In this document: piece after piece, positions 13,125 through 15,515 of the stretch
Layout of the letters: the number at the start of each line of letters is the position of its first letter
How positions within the stretch are numbered: the first letter of the stretch is position 1
Source of the DNA: Baffinella frigidus
Lineage: Eukaryota > Cryptophyceae > Cryptomonadales > Baffinellaceae
Assembly (NCBI GenBank): GCA_026770585.1
Contig: MU647069.1
Coordinates: 46,926 to 62,440, forward strand
Direction of reading: 5' to 3'
DNA length: 15,515 nt
Notes under the pieces: generated by a model
The model's database searches: none
What the model was told of the DNA's origin: nothing
Seen by the model: the letters and a program-made list of their open reading frames with translations, nothing else
Position numbers and translations under genes: made by a program

Positions 13125-14468
13125 CTGTGCAGTTTGGCCAGTTCGGCTGCCATCGAAACGATGAGCTCCTTGTCCCCGACTGACGCATCGAGAACCTTGA
13201 GGGCCGAGCTTGCTTGCTCCAGCACACCCTTACAGGCAGCGAGCTGGTTCTGCACGCCTGTCTCGTTCTCACGCATCAGGTCGAGCAGCGCGCGCACCTC
13301 CCTCGCGGCCTCGCGAGGCCTCCCGCGTGCCTGGAGAGAGCGGAGGGTTCAGCAAGTGCATGTCTCATCTCTCGGGCGTGGTAGGAGGTGGGGTTAGAAT
13401 CCATCCGGAAAATGCTCGTATGAGCGGCCGAAACGGGGTACAGTAAGTGGCACAATGCGTAGCATGTGCGGCGCTGACGCTGGTTGTTTGGCAATAACTT
13501 ATCAATCTCTCTGTCATCTCTCGGGCGTGGTGCAAACTGTGGAAGGACGCTATTCAGCCATGCTAGAAACACAGGCCGGCCAGTGTGGCGGTGACGGGGT
13601 TGTGGGTGCAGATGCGCACGACCTCGTGAAGCCGCGCAAGGTAGTAGAGGCTGCGCAACTCCGAGCTGAACGCAATCGAGAAGGTGAGGCGCCCCGTCCG
13701 TTCCACCTCCGCCTTGGCCGCCTCCCGAAAACGCGGAACCAGCGTCTCGAGTTCGTCCAACCCGTTCGTCTCGAAGATCGCACGGATCAAGCTTGCGAGG
13801 GCATCCAATTCCCAGATCTGTTCGTCCTTCTCGACGAGCGGCGCCGCCGCGAACGCGTTTCGCAGCAGCTCTATCCCCTCCTCGTGGCGTCCCTCCTCCC
13901 CCGCCATGCGCCCGAGTGACAGGCAGGCTTGGCACTCTAGAGAGAAGAAGCCGTGCTCTGCGCCGAGGTTGCGTGCCTGCCGGAGATACCTCACCCCGTC
14001 CTCTCTCCTCCAGAGAAGAACGAGGTCGTTCGCGACGTCGCACATGCACTCGCCCTGGTCCCGGAAGCGCTGCATCTTGCCGAGGAGGTCGACGCGACGT
14101 TCTCCCAGTCGAACGCAGGAGAGTGCGTGGTCTTGGCTGGACGTTGATTGCTGCATGCCCTGTAGGTGCGCGTTTTGGAAGATGATAAGCAAGTCGTCAC
14201 AGAAGACATCTGACTGCCCTCTCATCAGCTCCTCCATGCGCCCCTCCCACTTGAGAACCTCCCGCCAATCCCCAGCGGTATGTGCCGCGTCAACTTTCCC
14301 CCAAACTTCGTCCTGACACAGCGGCGCGCACGTCTTCTTGTGAGCCTTCCAGGATGCCTTCTGGCACTCAGCCCCGCAGTAGGAGGCCTGCTTGCAGCGC
14401 GAGCAGCGCTTCAGCGCCGGACAGTGCTTGCCGCAGTGGGAGCAGCTGCCCGCGCTCGCAGCCGACAT
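13112..14468 (-). CDS. MYND-type zinc-finger protein with helical repeat-like body, two exons
   Basis: The exons are 14468-13623 (282 codons) and 13330-13112 (72 codons and stop), 354 residues in all. The MYND finger at residues 9-47 is complete: C9, C12, C22, C25, C31, C35, H43, C47. MYND fingers mediate protein-protein contacts. The rest is alpha-helical in character and TPR-like (for example LYYLARLHE/ARGRPREAAREV across the junction), with no SET domain seen. The intron (13622-13331, 292 bp) has GT-AG ends and a CTCTCTCCAG acceptor; joining at GAG/GCA is phase 0 and continues a natural helix pair. The start MSAAS is preferred because the finger follows at once; an upstream in-frame ATG at 14645 is possible. 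The last codons and TGA lie in a foldback element. No function can be named. Confidence 0.85.
13365..13530 (-). repeat. Direct repeat inside the MYND intron
   Basis: CATCTCTCGGGCGTGGT occurs at 13367-13383 and 13514-13530, each preceded by a TGTCT/CTGT block. The intron may have been enlarged by a tandem duplication. Confidence 0.55.
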
Positions 14469-14914
14469 CTCCCGACAGCTCGGCTGCGAGCGGCTGTTCC
14501 CTCGTACTCTTGATCCCTGATCGGGTGGTTGGCCACGTGAGCCCTTCACGCCCGACCCGCAAGACGACCAGCGCTCCGACACAACGTGTCGTGTTCGCCA
14601 AAGCCTCCGCCGAGAGCTTCCCCTCCCCCGCGCTTCCCTCTCCACCCTGCCTTGTCAAAAACGGCTCCAAGCACGAACAGCCCGAAACGTACCGAATGTG
14701 CCTCTTTAGAAGTGCCTTGGCTCAACCCAAAACACCCCAAGAGAACTACCCTGTATCGCCTCCTCACGAGCCTCTGTACTGGAGAGCTTAACGCGATCCG
14801 AAAGCAAAAATGCTTTCTCATAGTCCCCTCTACTGAAGAGCGTGTCGTCGGCATATACTGAGAGCATTGAAACCTACAGGACCAAAAGGACCTAAATCCT
14901 AACACCAAAACACC
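14469..14914. other. Upstream flank of the MYND gene
   Basis: Presumed promoter and 5' UTR of the minus-strand gene. There are open frames in several phases, none recognisable. A small GAAAGCAAAAATGCTTTC hairpin lies at 14799-14816. No clear TATA box. Confidence 0.4.
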
Positions 14915-15000
14915 TCAACCCTAAACCCTAAACCCTAAACCCTAAACCCTAAACCCTAAACCTCAAACCTAAACCCTAAACCCTAAATCCTTTACTTACA
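14915..15000 (+). repeat. Telomere-like CCCTAAA array
   Basis: About ten CCCTAAA heptamers with small interruptions, in the same orientation as most intronic arrays. It is followed by degenerate units to 15035 and then ordinary sequence, so it is interstitial and not a chromosome end. Confidence 0.85.
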
Positions 15001-15035
15001 CCATAAAACCTGAACCACAAACCCTAATCCCTACT

Positions 15036-15515
15036 ATCAACGATGCTACTTTATAGGCTTAATGCCTTTTTTTTTTCTGTTTGAATTTTGGCGCTCAAAA
15101 AGGGGGAAAGGTGACTCGGTCCAGCCCGAGTAGGTAGGACCGGGGAGCTCATCCGTAGATTACTCCCATCTCCTCAAGAGTGAGGTGGGCTGTGGCCTTC
15201 GATGTGAGTGTAAATAAAAGCACCAAAGCACCAAAGTACCGTCCCTGTAAAGGTGCTAACGTGGGTGGGTGTTAACGCTTGTCTTAGTGATTTTCTGTTG
15301 TTGTTTCTGACGCTTGGATTGCCCTGAATTTCGATGACTTCCGTAGGAGTCCTACGTCAATCCCAACAATACCACATTCATCTCCTTTCATCTTTGGTGG
15401 CCATCTTTGGTGTCTAACTGATTTCACCTCACACCCCCACACAATCCCTTTCACCTTGTGGGGTATTCGTGATTGAAGCTCTTAAACTTCAACCATGGGA
15501 TACCATGAGCCTCAA
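15036..15515. other. Non-coding sequence, nothing recognised
   Basis: Contains a T-run at 15068-15076, a short AGCACCAA/AGCACCAA/AGTACC repeat near 15220-15240, and a TCATCTTTGGTGGCCATCTTTGGTG direct repeat near 15389-15413. No gene, RNA or element could be identified. Confidence 0.4.

Noticed and set aside
13276-14049. 257-codon minus-strand frame, and long plus-strand frames at 13684-14316 and 13455-13919
   Set aside because: They overlap the MYND gene in other frames; the MYND frame has a full zinc-finger signature and a consistent two-exon structure.
1-15515. tRNA, rRNA or bacterial operon features
   Set aside because: No tRNA-like cloverleaf boxes, rRNA blocks or ribosome-binding-site-led gene clusters were seen; both supported genes contain spliceosomal introns.

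Overview
The window looks like nuclear DNA of a unicellular alga with a complex, red-type plastid. The main gene is split into 15 short exons with GT-AG introns (one GC-AG). Its product is the plant/cyanobacterial type of the plastid isoprenoid enzyme IspH. Its N-terminus is a hydrophobic signal-like segment ending in ATAAF, which resembles the ASAF motif of bipartite plastid-targeting peptides. The spacers are full of TTTAGGG-type heptamers. The exact lineage cannot be settled by reading: a cryptophyte is one possibility; haptophytes, stramenopiles and dinoflagellates are not excluded.

Layout. Positions 72-645 hold an inverted, truncated copy of the 5' end of the IspH gene, split by a 150-bp foldback element. 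Positions 645-1502 are spacer with two more foldback elements and a doubtful minus-strand reading frame. Positions 1863-11715 carry the complete IspH (HDR) gene, whose exons join without a frame error into 473 codons holding all three cluster cysteines. Positions 11716-13021 are intergenic and full of hairpin elements. Positions 14468-13112 (minus strand) hold a two-exon MYND zinc-finger gene whose stop codon lies inside a foldback element. Positions 14469-15515 are spacer with a telomere-like array.

The striking feature is the structure of the IspH introns. Most exons from 4 to 15 have one or more incomplete copies of themselves in a flanking intron. Copies upstream of an exon keep its acceptor end; copies downstream keep its donor end; a few near exon 11 are inverted. 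The copies are joined by telomere-like heptamers, short satellites and foldback elements. Some copies carry lesions (a stop codon, or loss of a cluster cysteine). One copy, of the last exon, could serve as an alternative terminal exon. The gene appears to have grown by repeated junction-spanning duplication and patching while one intact copy of each exon was kept.

The two genes show no functional link. IspH catalyses the last step of the plastid MEP pathway. The MYND protein is probably a protein-interaction factor of unknown role.
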